DNA from: an uncultured Acetatifactor sp.
GTDB lineage: Bacteria; Bacillota; Clostridia; Lachnospirales; Lachnospiraceae
Direction: 5' to 3'
Assembly (NCBI GenBank): GCA_910586215.1
Contig: CAJUGH010000003.1
Location: 115,273-179,272, forward strand
Length of the DNA: 64,000 nucleotides
Shown: positions 52,474-62,372 of the stretch, in pieces
Layout of the letters: each line of letters opens with the position of its first letter
Numbering within the stretch: the stretch's first letter is position 1
The notes under the pieces: model-generated
Databases searched by the model: none
What the model saw: only the letters and a program-made list of their open reading frames with translations
What the model was told of the DNA's origin: nothing
Translations under genes and position numbers: made by a program

Positions 52474-52953
52474 ATGGATATCCAATTGAAGGACAGGACC
52501 CGGGACACAGTCACCACATACCATGAGAAAGTAAAAAAACCGAAAATAAGAGCCATGCTGCCTCAGAAAGAACGGACCTTGGAAGAAGCGCTTGCGGACT
52601 ATGAAAAGTCACAACTGCCAGGTGCCGGCAGCTATGGGGAGACCATCTGGGCAGACGGCCTCTATGTGGGTGATATCTGGTGCTATCAGATCCATACAGA
52701 TCAAACACCAAATGCCATGATCAGCTATTGTATCTTTGAAGAGGACTTCTGGTCCAGGGGCATTGCAACCAGGGCTGTCTCTGCCTTCCTGCACAAGATA
52801 CTTTCCAGATACCATCTGATATCGATTGGCGCCTTTGTTCTCGCGTCCAATCCTGCGTCCATCCAGGTCCTAGTAAAGAACCAGTTTTCCATCCGGGAAA
52901 GATTTGTGGAAGATGGTGTGGAATCTGTCTACCTACAGTATGGGAAGGGATAA
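52474..52953 (+). CDS. GNAT-family N-acetyltransferase
   Basis: 159 residues. Acetyl-CoA site of the GNAT type: EEDFWSRGIATRAVSAFL (the R-G-x-A loop) and ASNPASIQVLVKNQFS, the conserved N...A...A helix. Resembles the RimJ/RimL group that acetylates protein N-termini or small amines. AGGAG seven bases before the ATG. Divergent from the DUF3791/DUF3990 module, with 256 bp between; a functional tie is possible but not shown. Confidence 0.85.
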   Translation: MDIQLKDRTRDTVTTYHEKVKKPKIRAMLPQKERTLEEALADYEKSQLPGAGSYGETIWADGLYVGDIWCYQIHTDQTPNAMISYCIFEEDFWSRGIATRAVSAFLHKILSRYHLISIGAFVLASNPASIQVLVKNQFSIRERFVEDGVESVYLQYGKG

Positions 52954-52983
52954 AGCCAGGTTCCGGCAGACTGGCAAAGAATC

Positions 52984-54825
52984 TCACTCCGTATAATACT
53001 GTGCCTGGGCCTCCCACAGCTTACGGTACTGTCCCTCCCGGAACAGCAGCCCTGCATGGCTCCCCATCTGCACGATCTCTCCCCCATCGAAGACGGCGAT
53101 CCTGTCACAGAACCGGCAGGAGGCCAGCCTGTGGCTGATATAGACGGCAGTCTGATCCCCAGCAATCTCACTGAACCTGCTGTACACCTGGTATTCCGAG
53201 ACCGGATCCAGGGCAGAGGTGGGTTCGTCCAGGATCAGGAAGGATGCGTCCTTATAGAGCGCCCTGGCTAGGGCTATCTTCTGTCCTTCCCCGCCGGACA
53301 GTTCCACGCCGCTGCCGTCATAGCCTTTGTACAGATAACTCTCCGTCCCTTCCGGCATGGCATCCAGGCGCTCCCCGAAGCCTGCCTGTACAAGGCACTG
53401 GCATACCTTGTTCCTGTCGTACCTTTTCCCCGCCGCCACATTCTGTCCCAACGTAAAGTCAAAGAGCTTGAAGTCCTGGAACACAATGGAGAAGAGGGAC
53501 ATATATTCCTGGTAATCGTATTTTCTGATATCCACACCGTTTAGCAGGATCTCCCCCTCTGTAGGGTCATAGAGACGGCACAGCAGCTTCACGAAGGTGG
53601 TCTTGCCGCTGCCATTCTGGCCCACCACAGCCAGCTTTTCCCCTGCCTGGAACTTTACGTTTACATGACGGAGGGCGTAGGTTTTTGTGTTCGGGTAGCA
53701 AAAGGACACATCCTTAAACTCCACGGTGCAGGCATTGTCATCCCGCTTTTCCACCGTCAGGGTTCCCTGGTACATGGGATTCGGGATATCCAGGTAGGAA
53801 AAAAGGCGTTTCAGATATCTGTTATTGACAAACTGCCTCTGCAGGGCAGATACCATCTCGGAGCAGGCACCCAATAGCAGCATGACACAGGATACATACC
53901 GGGCAATGGAACCTACTGTGACCTGCCCTGCAAATGCCCCATAGAGCAGAAGCAGGTATACCCCGAACCGTAACAAATAGGTACACAGAAGATCCACTGC
54001 CTTTAGGCCGCATATCTTCCAGTGCATCTGTAAGGCATTGAGATTGAGATCCTCCATTTTCTCCCGGTTTGTCTCCAGCAGGGATCTGGCCATATCGTAA
54101 ATGCGGATATCCTTGCCGCTGCTGTAATGTTCTATATACTGGTAGTATTTTCCCGAAAACACATTCGCATCAACGCAGGACTCCATAAAGGCCTGTCTGC
54201 AGGCTTCTGTCTTTCTGTTCATGTCCACGCCGCATACCAGGCTCAACAGAATGCCTCCTGCCAGTGCCGCTTTCATGAAAAACGGCACTGCCTCCAGCAG
54301 GAAAAAAGAAACTGTCAGGGAAAAGGACATGACGATTCTGGTCAAACTGGCCACCAGGCGCCTGGTACATTCTGACAGATACCACAGGTTGTAGCCTGTC
54401 TGGGATTCCATGTCGATCCTGGCCCGTAGCGCAGCCACATCCGCATCTTCCACGCTTGCATATGCCATCTTTAGGGCCTTCTGACACTGGTCCCAGCCCT
54501 GACTGCGGAACACCTCGTCACTGGCCACGGCATACCCGGATGAGAGCCAGGTTCCCAGCAGGTTCAACAGGAAGATGCTCCCTACCGTGAGGAGTACCAG
54601 CACGGCCAGGCCTGCCGCCGGACGGCCCTCATACAGGGCATCGATAAGCTTCGCGGAAAAAAAGATAGATACATAGGGCATCACATTCTGAACAATTGTA
54701 TTTCCTATCAGATACAGATATATGACATGGGGCCTTCCCAGAGAAAAAAGGTAATGGAAGGCTCTTTTAGAGATCTGTATCTGTTCTGACAGCTTCATGG
54801 CTTCCGGATCTGGCTTCTTCCTCAC
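52984..54825 (-). CDS. ABC exporter half-transporter (fused membrane and ATPase domains), copy 4
   Basis: 613 residues. Six-helix membrane domain (about 30-340) then ATPase with GQNGSGKTT, Q-loop VFQDFKLF, signature LSGGEGQKIALARAL, FLILDEPTSALD (catalytic Glu) and SHR. Starts at GTG 54825, six bases after AGGAGG. Separated from the preceding exporter gene by 84 bp that contain a small hairpin (54862-54880). Likely partners with one of the upstream exporters. Confidence 0.93.
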   Translation of the reverse strand: MRKKPDPEAMKLSEQIQISKRAFHYLFSLGRPHVIYLYLIGNTIVQNVMPYVSIFFSAKLIDALYEGRPAAGLAVLVLLTVGSIFLLNLLGTWLSSGYAVASDEVFRSQGWDQCQKALKMAYASVEDADVAALRARIDMESQTGYNLWYLSECTRRLVASLTRIVMSFSLTVSFFLLEAVPFFMKAALAGGILLSLVCGVDMNRKTEACRQAFMESCVDANVFSGKYYQYIEHYSSGKDIRIYDMARSLLETNREKMEDLNLNALQMHWKICGLKAVDLLCTYLLRFGVYLLLLYGAFAGQVTVGSIARYVSCVMLLLGACSEMVSALQRQFVNNRYLKRLFSYLDIPNPMYQGTLTVEKRDDNACTVEFKDVSFCYPNTKTYALRHVNVKFQAGEKLAVVGQNGSGKTTFVKLLCRLYDPTEGEILLNGVDIRKYDYQEYMSLFSIVFQDFKLFDFTLGQNVAAGKRYDRNKVCQCLVQAGFGERLDAMPEGTESYLYKGYDGSGVELSGGEGQKIALARALYKDASFLILDEPTSALDPVSEYQVYSRFSEIAGDQTAVYISHRLASCRFCDRIAVFDGGEIVQMGSHAGLLFREGQYRKLWEAQAQYYTE

Positions 54826-54909
54826 AATTTCCCTCCTTCCCTATATGCCGCCTCGGCGTCAGTGCCATCTTTGATGGCACAAACCAATCGCACGGAATCT
54901 TCATTCCCT

Positions 54910-56730
54910 TCATACTTTGTACCAGCAGCTCTGCATCTCATACATACCTGCATATTCGCCTCCCAGGGCCATCAGTTCCTCATGGGTTCCCTCCTCTGCC
55001 ACCTTTCCGTCCTTCAGATACAGGATTCTGTCGCAGAACCGGGTGGAGGCCAGCCTGTGGGAGATAAAGAGAACTGTCTTGTCCCTGGTCATATCCCGGT
55101 ATTGCAGGTAAATCTGGTTCTCGGCAATTGGATCCAGGGCCGCCGTAGGTTCATCCAGCACCAATATGGGGGCATCCTTGTAGAGGGCCCTGGCCAGCAT
55201 CAGCTTCTGTGCTTCGCCCCCGGACAGATCCGTACCATCCCTGTGAAGCTGCTTGTCCAGCCTGGTATGGATCCCCTGGGGCAGTGCATCCAGCTTTTCG
55301 GACAGTCCTGCCCGCCGGATACATTCCACTGCCCGGGCCTCGTCCGTCTCTGCAGCCCCCTGCCCGGAGACCGTCTCTGCCAGGGAGAAAAATCCTGTCT
55401 GCACATCCTGGAAGACGGCAGAAAAGAGACGGTAATACTCCCTGCGATGGAACTTCCCAAAAGGAATCCCGCCAATCCGGATCTCTCCTTTTGTAGGCAG
55501 ATAGAGACCGCACAGCAGCTTCACCAGGGTGGTCTTGCCTGCTCCATTTTCCCCTACCAGGGCAACCTTCTCCCCAGGTTTTATGGTAAGGACTATGTCG
55601 TCCAATGTGTTCTCCTTCGCACCGTCATAACAAAAGGACACATGGTCAAAAACAACTTCCGGCGCTGTTCCAAGAAGAGATTCCACATCTGCTTCCCCAG
55701 TGCCGTCCTGTTCTGGCAGATCCATATACCTGCGGTAATCACACACGTCCAGGCTGGTAGCACGGATGCCGTTCCACTCATCCATGATATTGCCGATGAA
55801 TGTGGCAAACATGGAAATTGCCGAGAAATACAGGAGAAAACGATCCACTGTGATGCTGCCCTCCAGAATCATCCGGATCAGCAGGACATATGCCAGTCCG
55901 TCCCGCAACAGGATGACCACCAGATCTGCTACCCTGGACAGGAATTGCCTTACCAGCATCTGTTTTTCCCAGCCCAGGCGCTGTGCTTCCAGGTCTGCGT
56001 ATACCTCCTTAAACCAGCCCGCCATTCCGTAGATACGGATATCCTTGGCCGCCTGGAAGTCAGAAGTGACTCCCTGGACATACCAGATCCTGCGGTCTAA
56101 GTCCGTCCACTGTCCCCTATGACTGTACTCCCACCTGCGGTAGGCCCTTGCACAGAACCAGTTCACCGCAGGAGCCAGGGTCAAAAACAACACCAGCAGA
56201 GGATGCACAAAGGAGACCACTGAGCCGAACAACACATAGCATAGGATATTCTCCACCAGTTTCATGCTGCGTCTGGGAACATCGGATATGGGCTGTACCC
56301 CGTTCCATGTCTGCGTGGCACGGACAGCCCGCTCCCGCAGGGAGCGGATCTCTGTCTTCTCATAGGTCTGGTAAAACAGACCCAGGGACTTTGCATCCAC
56401 CTCCCAGCCCCGCAGGAACTGGTACCTGGACAGACACCCCTCTGCCATCTGCCCGCAGAGAGATGATAGGATATCAGCCGCCAGCATCAGCAGGATCAAG
56501 GCACCCACAGCCAGGAAAGCATGGGACATTCCTTTTTCATTTGTCACTTCCGCTACCACAAGGGCTGGCAGCCATATCCCTGCATAGGAGAGAAATACAT
56601 GCAGCGGCACTTCCAGAATCATCAGTCCGAAGAGAAGCGGTGCATCCCGCAGGATTCCCCGGAAACTCCAGATGGAATTGTCCAGGGCAGACCGGTATGG
56701 TTTTGCCTTTGCCTTCTCCTTCCGTTTCAT
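54910..56730 (-). CDS. ABC exporter half-transporter, copy 3
   Basis: 606 residues. Basic N-tail, six-helix membrane domain, ATPase with GENGAGKTT, Q-loop VFQDVQTG, LSGGEAQKLMLARAL, ILVLDEPTAALD and SHR. Its ATG overlaps the stop of the preceding exporter (ATGA), so the two are probably made together and form a heterodimer. No peptidase (C39) domain, so leader removal, if any, is done elsewhere. Confidence 0.93.
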   Translation of the reverse strand: MKRKEKAKAKPYRSALDNSIWSFRGILRDAPLLFGLMILEVPLHVFLSYAGIWLPALVVAEVTNEKGMSHAFLAVGALILLMLAADILSSLCGQMAEGCLSRYQFLRGWEVDAKSLGLFYQTYEKTEIRSLRERAVRATQTWNGVQPISDVPRRSMKLVENILCYVLFGSVVSFVHPLLVLFLTLAPAVNWFCARAYRRWEYSHRGQWTDLDRRIWYVQGVTSDFQAAKDIRIYGMAGWFKEVYADLEAQRLGWEKQMLVRQFLSRVADLVVILLRDGLAYVLLIRMILEGSITVDRFLLYFSAISMFATFIGNIMDEWNGIRATSLDVCDYRRYMDLPEQDGTGEADVESLLGTAPEVVFDHVSFCYDGAKENTLDDIVLTIKPGEKVALVGENGAGKTTLVKLLCGLYLPTKGEIRIGGIPFGKFHRREYYRLFSAVFQDVQTGFFSLAETVSGQGAAETDEARAVECIRRAGLSEKLDALPQGIHTRLDKQLHRDGTDLSGGEAQKLMLARALYKDAPILVLDEPTAALDPIAENQIYLQYRDMTRDKTVLFISHRLASTRFCDRILYLKDGKVAEEGTHEELMALGGEYAGMYEMQSCWYKV

Positions 56731-58634
56731 CCCCCGCTCACTCCCCCTCCCTGGTACTTCTCCGCCTGCATCCGGAACATCCTGGCATATTTTCCGTCCA
56801 GATCCATCAGTTCCCTGTGGCTGCCGGACTCAATGATCCTGCCCTTTTCCAGCATATAGATCCGGTCTGCCATCACAGTGCTGGAGAGCCTGTGGGAGAT
56901 GAAGATCACCGCTTTGTGTTCTGCTGCCCGCAGCATGGCATGGTTCAAATTGTATTCGCTGACAGGATCCAGGGCGCTGGAGGGTTCATCCAGGATGATA
57001 ACCGGACAATATTTGTAGAAAACCCTGGCTATGGCCACCTTCTGGGCCTCCCCTCCGGAGAGATTGATGCCATCCGGATCAAATTCCCTGGTAAGCTGGG
57101 TATCCACACCCTTTTGCAGGGTATCCAGCCGCTCCCCGAAGCCGCTCTCTAGGAGGGCCTGCCGGATGGCACCCTCCCCGTCTTCTGCGGGCCTGCCGGA
57201 TGCAGTAGATTTCCTGCCGCCTAAGACGTCTGTTTCCCCTTCTGCCGCCTCCATCCGCACATTGTCCGCCACCGTGGAGGCAAATATCTTGTAATCCTGG
57301 AATACCGAGGCAAACAGGTTGCGGTAACTGCCCAGGTCGTATTCCCGGATGTCCCGGCCATTGACCTTCACGGCTCCCGCCTTCACATCATAGAGACGCA
57401 GTATCAGCTTGATCAAAGTGGACTTCCCCGCCCCATTGTAACCTACGATGGCAATCTTCTCCCCTGCTTTCACAGACATGGTAATATCGTGCAGGGTGTC
57501 TGCATCCTCCCCATAGGCGAAGGAAACTCCCTCCAGGGAAAGAGATTTGAAATCTCCAGATGCGATTTTTTCCTGTCCCGATTCCATCGTACTTTCAAAA
57601 GCCAGGAAGGTACGGATCTTCTCCACATACAGACCATGCTGCTCGAACCTGGGAAATAGCATGGCCAGGTTCATAAGGGCATATTTCAGGGAGGAAGAGG
57701 CCTGGAACAGGGCCATGGCACTGCCGTAGCTTAAGGCCTTCTTCACCACGGTCCGATAGACCAGGTATCCCAGGTAGACTGTGTTGACCAGTATGTCATT
57801 GGACAGATACCCTCCCGCAAAGCTGACCCAGAGTTGTTTCCGGCCGTATTTCTTAATCACTGGGTACACCTGACTGTTGGTGGTGTCAAATTCCTCCCGC
57901 AGCCGGTCTGCCAAGGGATTCAGCCTTAGTTCCTTGGCATAGTCGCTCAAGTAGAATACCCGGTTAAAATAACTGCGCTTTCTCTCAATGGGCTTCAACT
58001 CCTGGTCCCTGGCAAAGCCCAGCCTGCCAGAGATGGAATAGGAAGCCATCATCACCAACAGGGATACTACAACGAACAGGATTCCCAGCCGGTCCAGGGC
58101 CAGGAAAAAGATACCGCTTGCCAGGATCCTGGTGATCTGGGCCAGCAGGGAGCCTAAGTCTGACAGGATCTGGTCCATACGGGTGCCTGCTTCATTCACG
58201 CTCCATACAAACTCATTGTAATACGCCGGATTGTCGTACCGCTCCAGTTCCAGGGTAACCGCCTTCTCGTACAGTTCCATCCGTAGTTTCATCCGCAGCT
58301 TTTCCCTGGCCCTGGGAGCGGTGTAATGATCCATCCAGGCACCCCAGATGAGCTTCACCATGACCAAAAACAGCACCAGGCCCAGGAAACGCAAGGCCTC
58401 CCCGTAAGAAGCTCCCCTGGTGATCAAGTCCAGCAGCACCTTCATGGCAATGGTGAATTCCACGAAAACCTCTGCCGCAGAATACATCTGGAACAGACAG
58501 TAATTTAGGACAAATCCAGGCGTATGCCGAAATGCAATACCCAGCATGAAAAATACATTGGCATAGCACCGTCCCAGGCCAATTTCCCTGGTTTTCTTCG
58601 TTTTCTTTCCTTTTTCTGGTTTGCGGGATCCCAT
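56727..58634 (-). CDS. ABC exporter half-transporter, copy 2
   Basis: 635 residues from the ATG at 58634 (overlaps the upstream stop as TGATG; GTG 58637 possible). Six-helix membrane domain, ATPase with GYNGAGKST, Q-loop VFQDYKIF, LSGGEAQKVAIARVF, IILDEPSSALD and SHR. Between Q-loop and signature there is an extra polar insert of about 25 residues (ETDVLGGRKSTASGRPAEDG) not seen in the other three. Confidence 0.93.
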   Translation of the reverse strand: MGSRKPEKGKKTKKTREIGLGRCYANVFFMLGIAFRHTPGFVLNYCLFQMYSAAEVFVEFTIAMKVLLDLITRGASYGEALRFLGLVLFLVMVKLIWGAWMDHYTAPRAREKLRMKLRMELYEKAVTLELERYDNPAYYNEFVWSVNEAGTRMDQILSDLGSLLAQITRILASGIFFLALDRLGILFVVVSLLVMMASYSISGRLGFARDQELKPIERKRSYFNRVFYLSDYAKELRLNPLADRLREEFDTTNSQVYPVIKKYGRKQLWVSFAGGYLSNDILVNTVYLGYLVYRTVVKKALSYGSAMALFQASSSLKYALMNLAMLFPRFEQHGLYVEKIRTFLAFESTMESGQEKIASGDFKSLSLEGVSFAYGEDADTLHDITMSVKAGEKIAIVGYNGAGKSTLIKLILRLYDVKAGAVKVNGRDIREYDLGSYRNLFASVFQDYKIFASTVADNVRMEAAEGETDVLGGRKSTASGRPAEDGEGAIRQALLESGFGERLDTLQKGVDTQLTREFDPDGINLSGGEAQKVAIARVFYKYCPVIILDEPSSALDPVSEYNLNHAMLRAAEHKAVIFISHRLSSTVMADRIYMLEKGRIIESGSHRELMDLDGKYARMFRMQAEKYQGGGVSGG

Positions 58635-60562
58635 CACGCCTCACCCCCTTCTGCTTCCGGTGTAGCACCTGGATCTTTTTCCTGGTAATTCTCCGCCTGT
58701 TTGCGGAACATATCCGCATATTTCCCATCCAATTCCATCAATTCCTGATGACTGCCCTGTTCTGCAATCTCCCCATTTTCAAACAAGTAGATCCGGTCTG
58801 CCAGCACGGCTGTGGACAGCCTGTGGGAGATGAATACCACTGTCCTGTCCCTGCAGGCTTCCAGGATGTTCTCATAGAGCCTGTATTCTGCCACTGGATC
58901 CAGGGCGCTGGAAGGTTCATCGAATACCGCAATCTCATACTCCCTGGCAAAAGCCCTGGCCACTGCGATCTTCTGCAGTTCCCCACCGGAAAGCACGGCC
59001 CCGTCCTGGGCAAATTCTTTCGTCAGTATGGTATCCATGCCATGGGGCAGGGAACAGATCTTCTCCCAGACTCCTGTGCGCCTTAGCACCTCCTCCACCA
59101 GTTTGTAGTCCGCCTGATCCTGGGGTTTTCTCATAAGCACATTTTCTGCCACTGTCATGGAGAACACCTGGTAATCCTGGAAAGCCGTGCCAAAGAGCCT
59201 TCTATATGCCTGCAGGTCCAGTTCCTTCACATTCTCCCCGAAATACAGCACCTGACCCTTGGCCGGATCGTAGAGCCGCAGAAGCAGTTTGACCAGGGTG
59301 GTCTTCCCTGCACCGTTGTGACCTACAATGGCGATCTTCTCTCCCCTGCGGATAGACAGACTGATGTGCTTCAAGGTGGGTGCATCCTGCCCCTTATACA
59401 CAAAGGACACATCCTGGAAGGCTATCTCTGACACCTCCCGTATACCAGCGTATCTGCCTTCCTGCTCCTTCTGGATGCCCTGCCCGCACACTTCTTCCCT
59501 TCCGGCCTTCTGCTTCTTCTGGATATCCTGTCTACAGGCTTCCGGCATCTTCCCTCCCTGCTTCTCATGGATCACAGGCTCATATGCCAGAAATTCCCGC
59601 AGGTTTGCAATGTATAAGCTATCCTCAAAACTTTTCACCACCGCATTGGAACAGCCGATCACCGTCCAGGCCACCGTAACCATGGCAGAGAACAGCACCG
59701 TGAAACCGCTGAGGGAAATCTCATGGGTCACCATCGTTCGGTAAAGGGAGTAGATCATCACCCCCTGGAAGATCACCACAAAGGTGAAAATATTCCGGAT
59801 CAGCGCCAGGGCCGCACGCCTTATCCTGTACTCCTTCAGTTTCCCGGTGACACCACCAAATCCGTCCCTATACAGCTTCTTCAGCACGGAGAACACATTG
59901 GACATGCGCAGTTCCTTGGCATAATCCGCCAGATAGATCACACGGTTCACATAGTCCATCTTCCTGTTGTAAGGCACACATTCCTTGTTCATCCGGAAAT
60001 TGATCTCATTGCTTATCTTCCCGAACACAAAGTTGCCGATAATGGGTCCCGCGATAAATACGATCACAAAAGGATCAATGGTGTACATATAATACAGGGA
60101 AAAGATCCCTGCCAGAAGGCTGGTGACAATGGCACACAGGTTCTCACCCACCTGGGTAAAACGTGTCTCACAGTCCTTCATGGCCAGCGTAAACTGGTTG
60201 TAGAACTCCGTGTTCTCATAGCATTCCAGTTCCACCTGGGTGGCCTTTTCAAAGAGCATGGCGTTCACTTTTCCGAATATATCCGTGTCCGTCTTCGGCC
60301 TGTACACATAGCCATACCACTGCTGGAATATGGCTGGCAGCGCAAAACAGGCCACCACCCCCACCAGGAAGGTCATGATCTCGGAAAAAGGCCTCCCTGT
60401 CTCCATGGACTCTACCAGAAACCGTAAAAAAATGATATCGAAGAAGATTTCATAGGCACGTCCTATCCCCATGTTCAGAAATTCACAGACCACCCGGCTC
60501 TTCTTCAGGCGCCAGAGTAGTTTTATCATATAGATATTGTTCTTGAAACAATGTGCTTTCAA
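58634..60562 (-). CDS. ABC exporter half-transporter, copy 1
   Basis: 642 residues from a TTG at 60562, chosen because GGGGGGAGG lies seven bases upstream; ATG 60529 has no ribosome site. Six-helix membrane domain, ATPase with GHNGAGKTT, Q-loop AFQDYQVF, LSGGELQKIAVARAF, IAVFDEPSSALD and SHR. The linker between membrane and ATPase domains holds a duplicated Lys/Gln-rich segment (CRQDIQKKQ and CGQGIQKEQ, about 59460-59545). First exporter after the kinase; a 234-bp gap separates them. Confidence 0.92.
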   Translation of the reverse strand: MKAHCFKNNIYMIKLLWRLKKSRVVCEFLNMGIGRAYEIFFDIIFLRFLVESMETGRPFSEIMTFLVGVVACFALPAIFQQWYGYVYRPKTDTDIFGKVNAMLFEKATQVELECYENTEFYNQFTLAMKDCETRFTQVGENLCAIVTSLLAGIFSLYYMYTIDPFVIVFIAGPIIGNFVFGKISNEINFRMNKECVPYNRKMDYVNRVIYLADYAKELRMSNVFSVLKKLYRDGFGGVTGKLKEYRIRRAALALIRNIFTFVVIFQGVMIYSLYRTMVTHEISLSGFTVLFSAMVTVAWTVIGCSNAVVKSFEDSLYIANLREFLAYEPVIHEKQGGKMPEACRQDIQKKQKAGREEVCGQGIQKEQEGRYAGIREVSEIAFQDVSFVYKGQDAPTLKHISLSIRRGEKIAIVGHNGAGKTTLVKLLLRLYDPAKGQVLYFGENVKELDLQAYRRLFGTAFQDYQVFSMTVAENVLMRKPQDQADYKLVEEVLRRTGVWEKICSLPHGMDTILTKEFAQDGAVLSGGELQKIAVARAFAREYEIAVFDEPSSALDPVAEYRLYENILEACRDRTVVFISHRLSTAVLADRIYLFENGEIAEQGSHQELMELDGKYADMFRKQAENYQEKDPGATPEAEGGEA

Positions 60563-60796
60563 AAAAAGACCTCCCCCCACTTTCTGTTTTCTATATGTAT
60601 TCGTGACAATTCAGACAGCCCCTGCAAAGTCAAAATTGCAAGCATTCCTTTCCTAAAGCAAGATATCCCGGCCAAACGCCTCACTATGGCACCGGTGAAC
60701 AGTAACCATGCTATCACTTCCCGGCATTCCATGGCGTATCCAGGCACGAAATGTTCCCGCCAGGGCATCAATTGTATGTGTCCCGTTGCCAGACGC

Positions 60797-61453
60797 TTAC
60801 TCCAGGGCTGGCACCAGAAATTCCGAGGTAAATGCCCCGTCCTCGCTGTTGTATTTGCACCAGCCTCCATGCTCCATCAGGATATGCTCCACCCTGCGCA
60901 GGCCGAATCCATGCATTCCCTCTTTCCGGGAAAGGAAGAAGCTACCCTCCTTTTTTTGTTTCTTTCCAGCTGTATTCAGCATGGAAAAATACAACATCTT
61001 CCCCTTCATACCCATGAAGATGCGAATAAACCGGTCTGCCTTCCCTTCCGCTTCCCGGCATCCCTCTATGGCATTGTCCAGCAGATTGCCGATCACGATG
61101 CTAAGTTCCAGGTCAGTAAGAAGCAGTCCCTCCGGCACATGGGCCTTCACCGTGACGGCAATTCCTGCTGCCTTTGCCTGGGAAACCTTGGCAGACAGAA
61201 GTGCGTCCAGGGCTACATTTCCTGTTTTCAGCAGGGTATCCACACGCATGAGCTGTTCGTCCAGCTGGCCGATATAGGCCAGGGCCCGGTCCACCTCCCC
61301 GGCCTCCAGCTGCCCCCTGATGGTCTGTAGATGATGGTGGAAATCATGCTTATATCCCCGCATTTCCCGGTAGATCCCCTGGACCTCCCCCAGATGTCTT
61401 CTGGACTGTTCTGTCTGGTATTCCACAAGCTTCTGATAAGTCTTCTTCCTCAA
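60797..61453 (-). CDS. GHKL (AgrC-type) histidine kinase lacking a membrane sensor
   Basis: 218 residues from a TTG at 61453 with AAGGAGG about eight bases upstream. Phospho-acceptor helix GYKHDFHHHLQTIRGQLEAG, N box NLLDNAIEGCREAEG, G box GFGLRRVEHIL. AgrC-type kinases normally have six membrane helices (about 200 residues) ahead of this; here the frame upstream reads into proline/glycine-rich and then response-regulator DNA with no hydrophobic segment. So either the sensor was lost or this is a soluble kinase. It follows its LytTR partner by about 120 bp. Confidence 0.85.
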   Translation of the reverse strand: MRKKTYQKLVEYQTEQSRRHLGEVQGIYREMRGYKHDFHHHLQTIRGQLEAGEVDRALAYIGQLDEQLMRVDTLLKTGNVALDALLSAKVSQAKAAGIAVTVKAHVPEGLLLTDLELSIVIGNLLDNAIEGCREAEGKADRFIRIFMGMKGKMLYFSMLNTAGKKQKKEGSFFLSRKEGMHGFGLRRVEHILMEHGGWCKYNSEDGAFTSEFLVPALE

Positions 61454-61574
61454 ATACCCCACCTCCTTACAGCCCCGCTTCCGGATTCCAGGTCCTGGCT
61501 CTGTCCCAGCTGCAGGCTTAACCCTAAGTTCCCCGGCTTTTTCCCCTCTGCCCCTGGTCCATGGTTCCCATGGC

Positions 61575-62339
61575 TTAATTGTATGAAATGAAGGCCCTGT
61601 TGACTGCATCATAATTTCCCCGGGCCAGAGGAAGTTCTGTACCGCCCTGGATGGTAATGGATGTCCGGGATATCCGAATGATGTGTTGCAAGGAAACCAG
61701 ATAAGACCTATGTGTACGGAAGAAAGCATTACCGAGTTTTTCCGCAAAGGCAGATATGTTCTCCTTAATCTTGTAATTCCCATCCCCTGTGTGGATCACA
61801 ATGTAATGGCCGAAGGACTCCACGTACCGAATGTCCTGTTCATACAGCTTTACAGTTTCTCCCTCACAGGTAATGACTATACTTGGTGGTTCTGTCAGAA
61901 GCCGTCCCGCCGCCTTGGACAGGACTTCCATCAGCTTCCCCTCCTCCACTGGCTTCACCAGGTAATGCAGGGCATCCACCTCATACCCCTCTCCCGCGAA
62001 TTCAAAATGTGAGGTGACGAACAGGATCTCTGCCCGGCTTCCATGCTCCCGTACCCGCCTGGCCACCTGCAGCCCGGAAGTCTCCCCCATCTCCATATCC
62101 AGCAGCAGAATATCATAAGCCTTGTCGTCCTCATAGGCAAAGAGGAATTCCTCCCCACAGGCAAAGAGACGCACTTCACAGGTATATCCCCATTGCCTGG
62201 CCCATTTGTACACCAGGGCTGCTAAGGCCTGCCGTTCCTGCTCTTCATCCTCGCAGATTGCAACCAGGAAGGTCCTGTTCGGAAACAGGTTTTCCTGCAA
62301 TGCGTTCTTTCTGTTTTCCGGATGACCCAGAATTTCCAT
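61575..62339 (-). CDS. LytTR-family response regulator (AgrA type)
   Basis: 254 residues from the ATG at 62339 (GTG 62348 also possible). Receiver with AICEDEEQER (acidic pair), DILLLDMEMG (phospho-acceptor Asp) and LVKPVEEGK (Lys). LytTR domain with YVESFGHYIVIHT, FFRTHRSYLVSLQHI and a closing GGTELPLARGNYD, the beta-type DNA-binding fold. Likely controls the exporter genes. It lies 33 bp after the GT-C-like gene. Confidence 0.93.
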   Translation of the reverse strand: MEILGHPENRKNALQENLFPNRTFLVAICEDEEQERQALAALVYKWARQWGYTCEVRLFACGEEFLFAYEDDKAYDILLLDMEMGETSGLQVARRVREHGSRAEILFVTSHFEFAGEGYEVDALHYLVKPVEEGKLMEVLSKAAGRLLTEPPSIVITCEGETVKLYEQDIRYVESFGHYIVIHTGDGNYKIKENISAFAEKLGNAFFRTHRSYLVSLQHIIRISRTSITIQGGTELPLARGNYDAVNRAFISYN

Positions 62340-62372
62340 GTGCGCCACTGCTCCTTCCCATTACCTAAAAAT

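Noticed and set aside
60559..60870. Small minus-strand frame between kinase and exporter 1 as a peptide precursor
   Set aside because: It overlaps the kinase 3' end, has no ribosome site, and lacks a Gly-Gly leader or Cys/Ser/Thr-rich core.
61454..61783. Longer N-terminus for the GHKL kinase
   Set aside because: The upstream frame overlaps the LytTR domain of the regulator in another phase and encodes no helix; a TTG with a near-perfect ribosome site at 61453 explains the start better.
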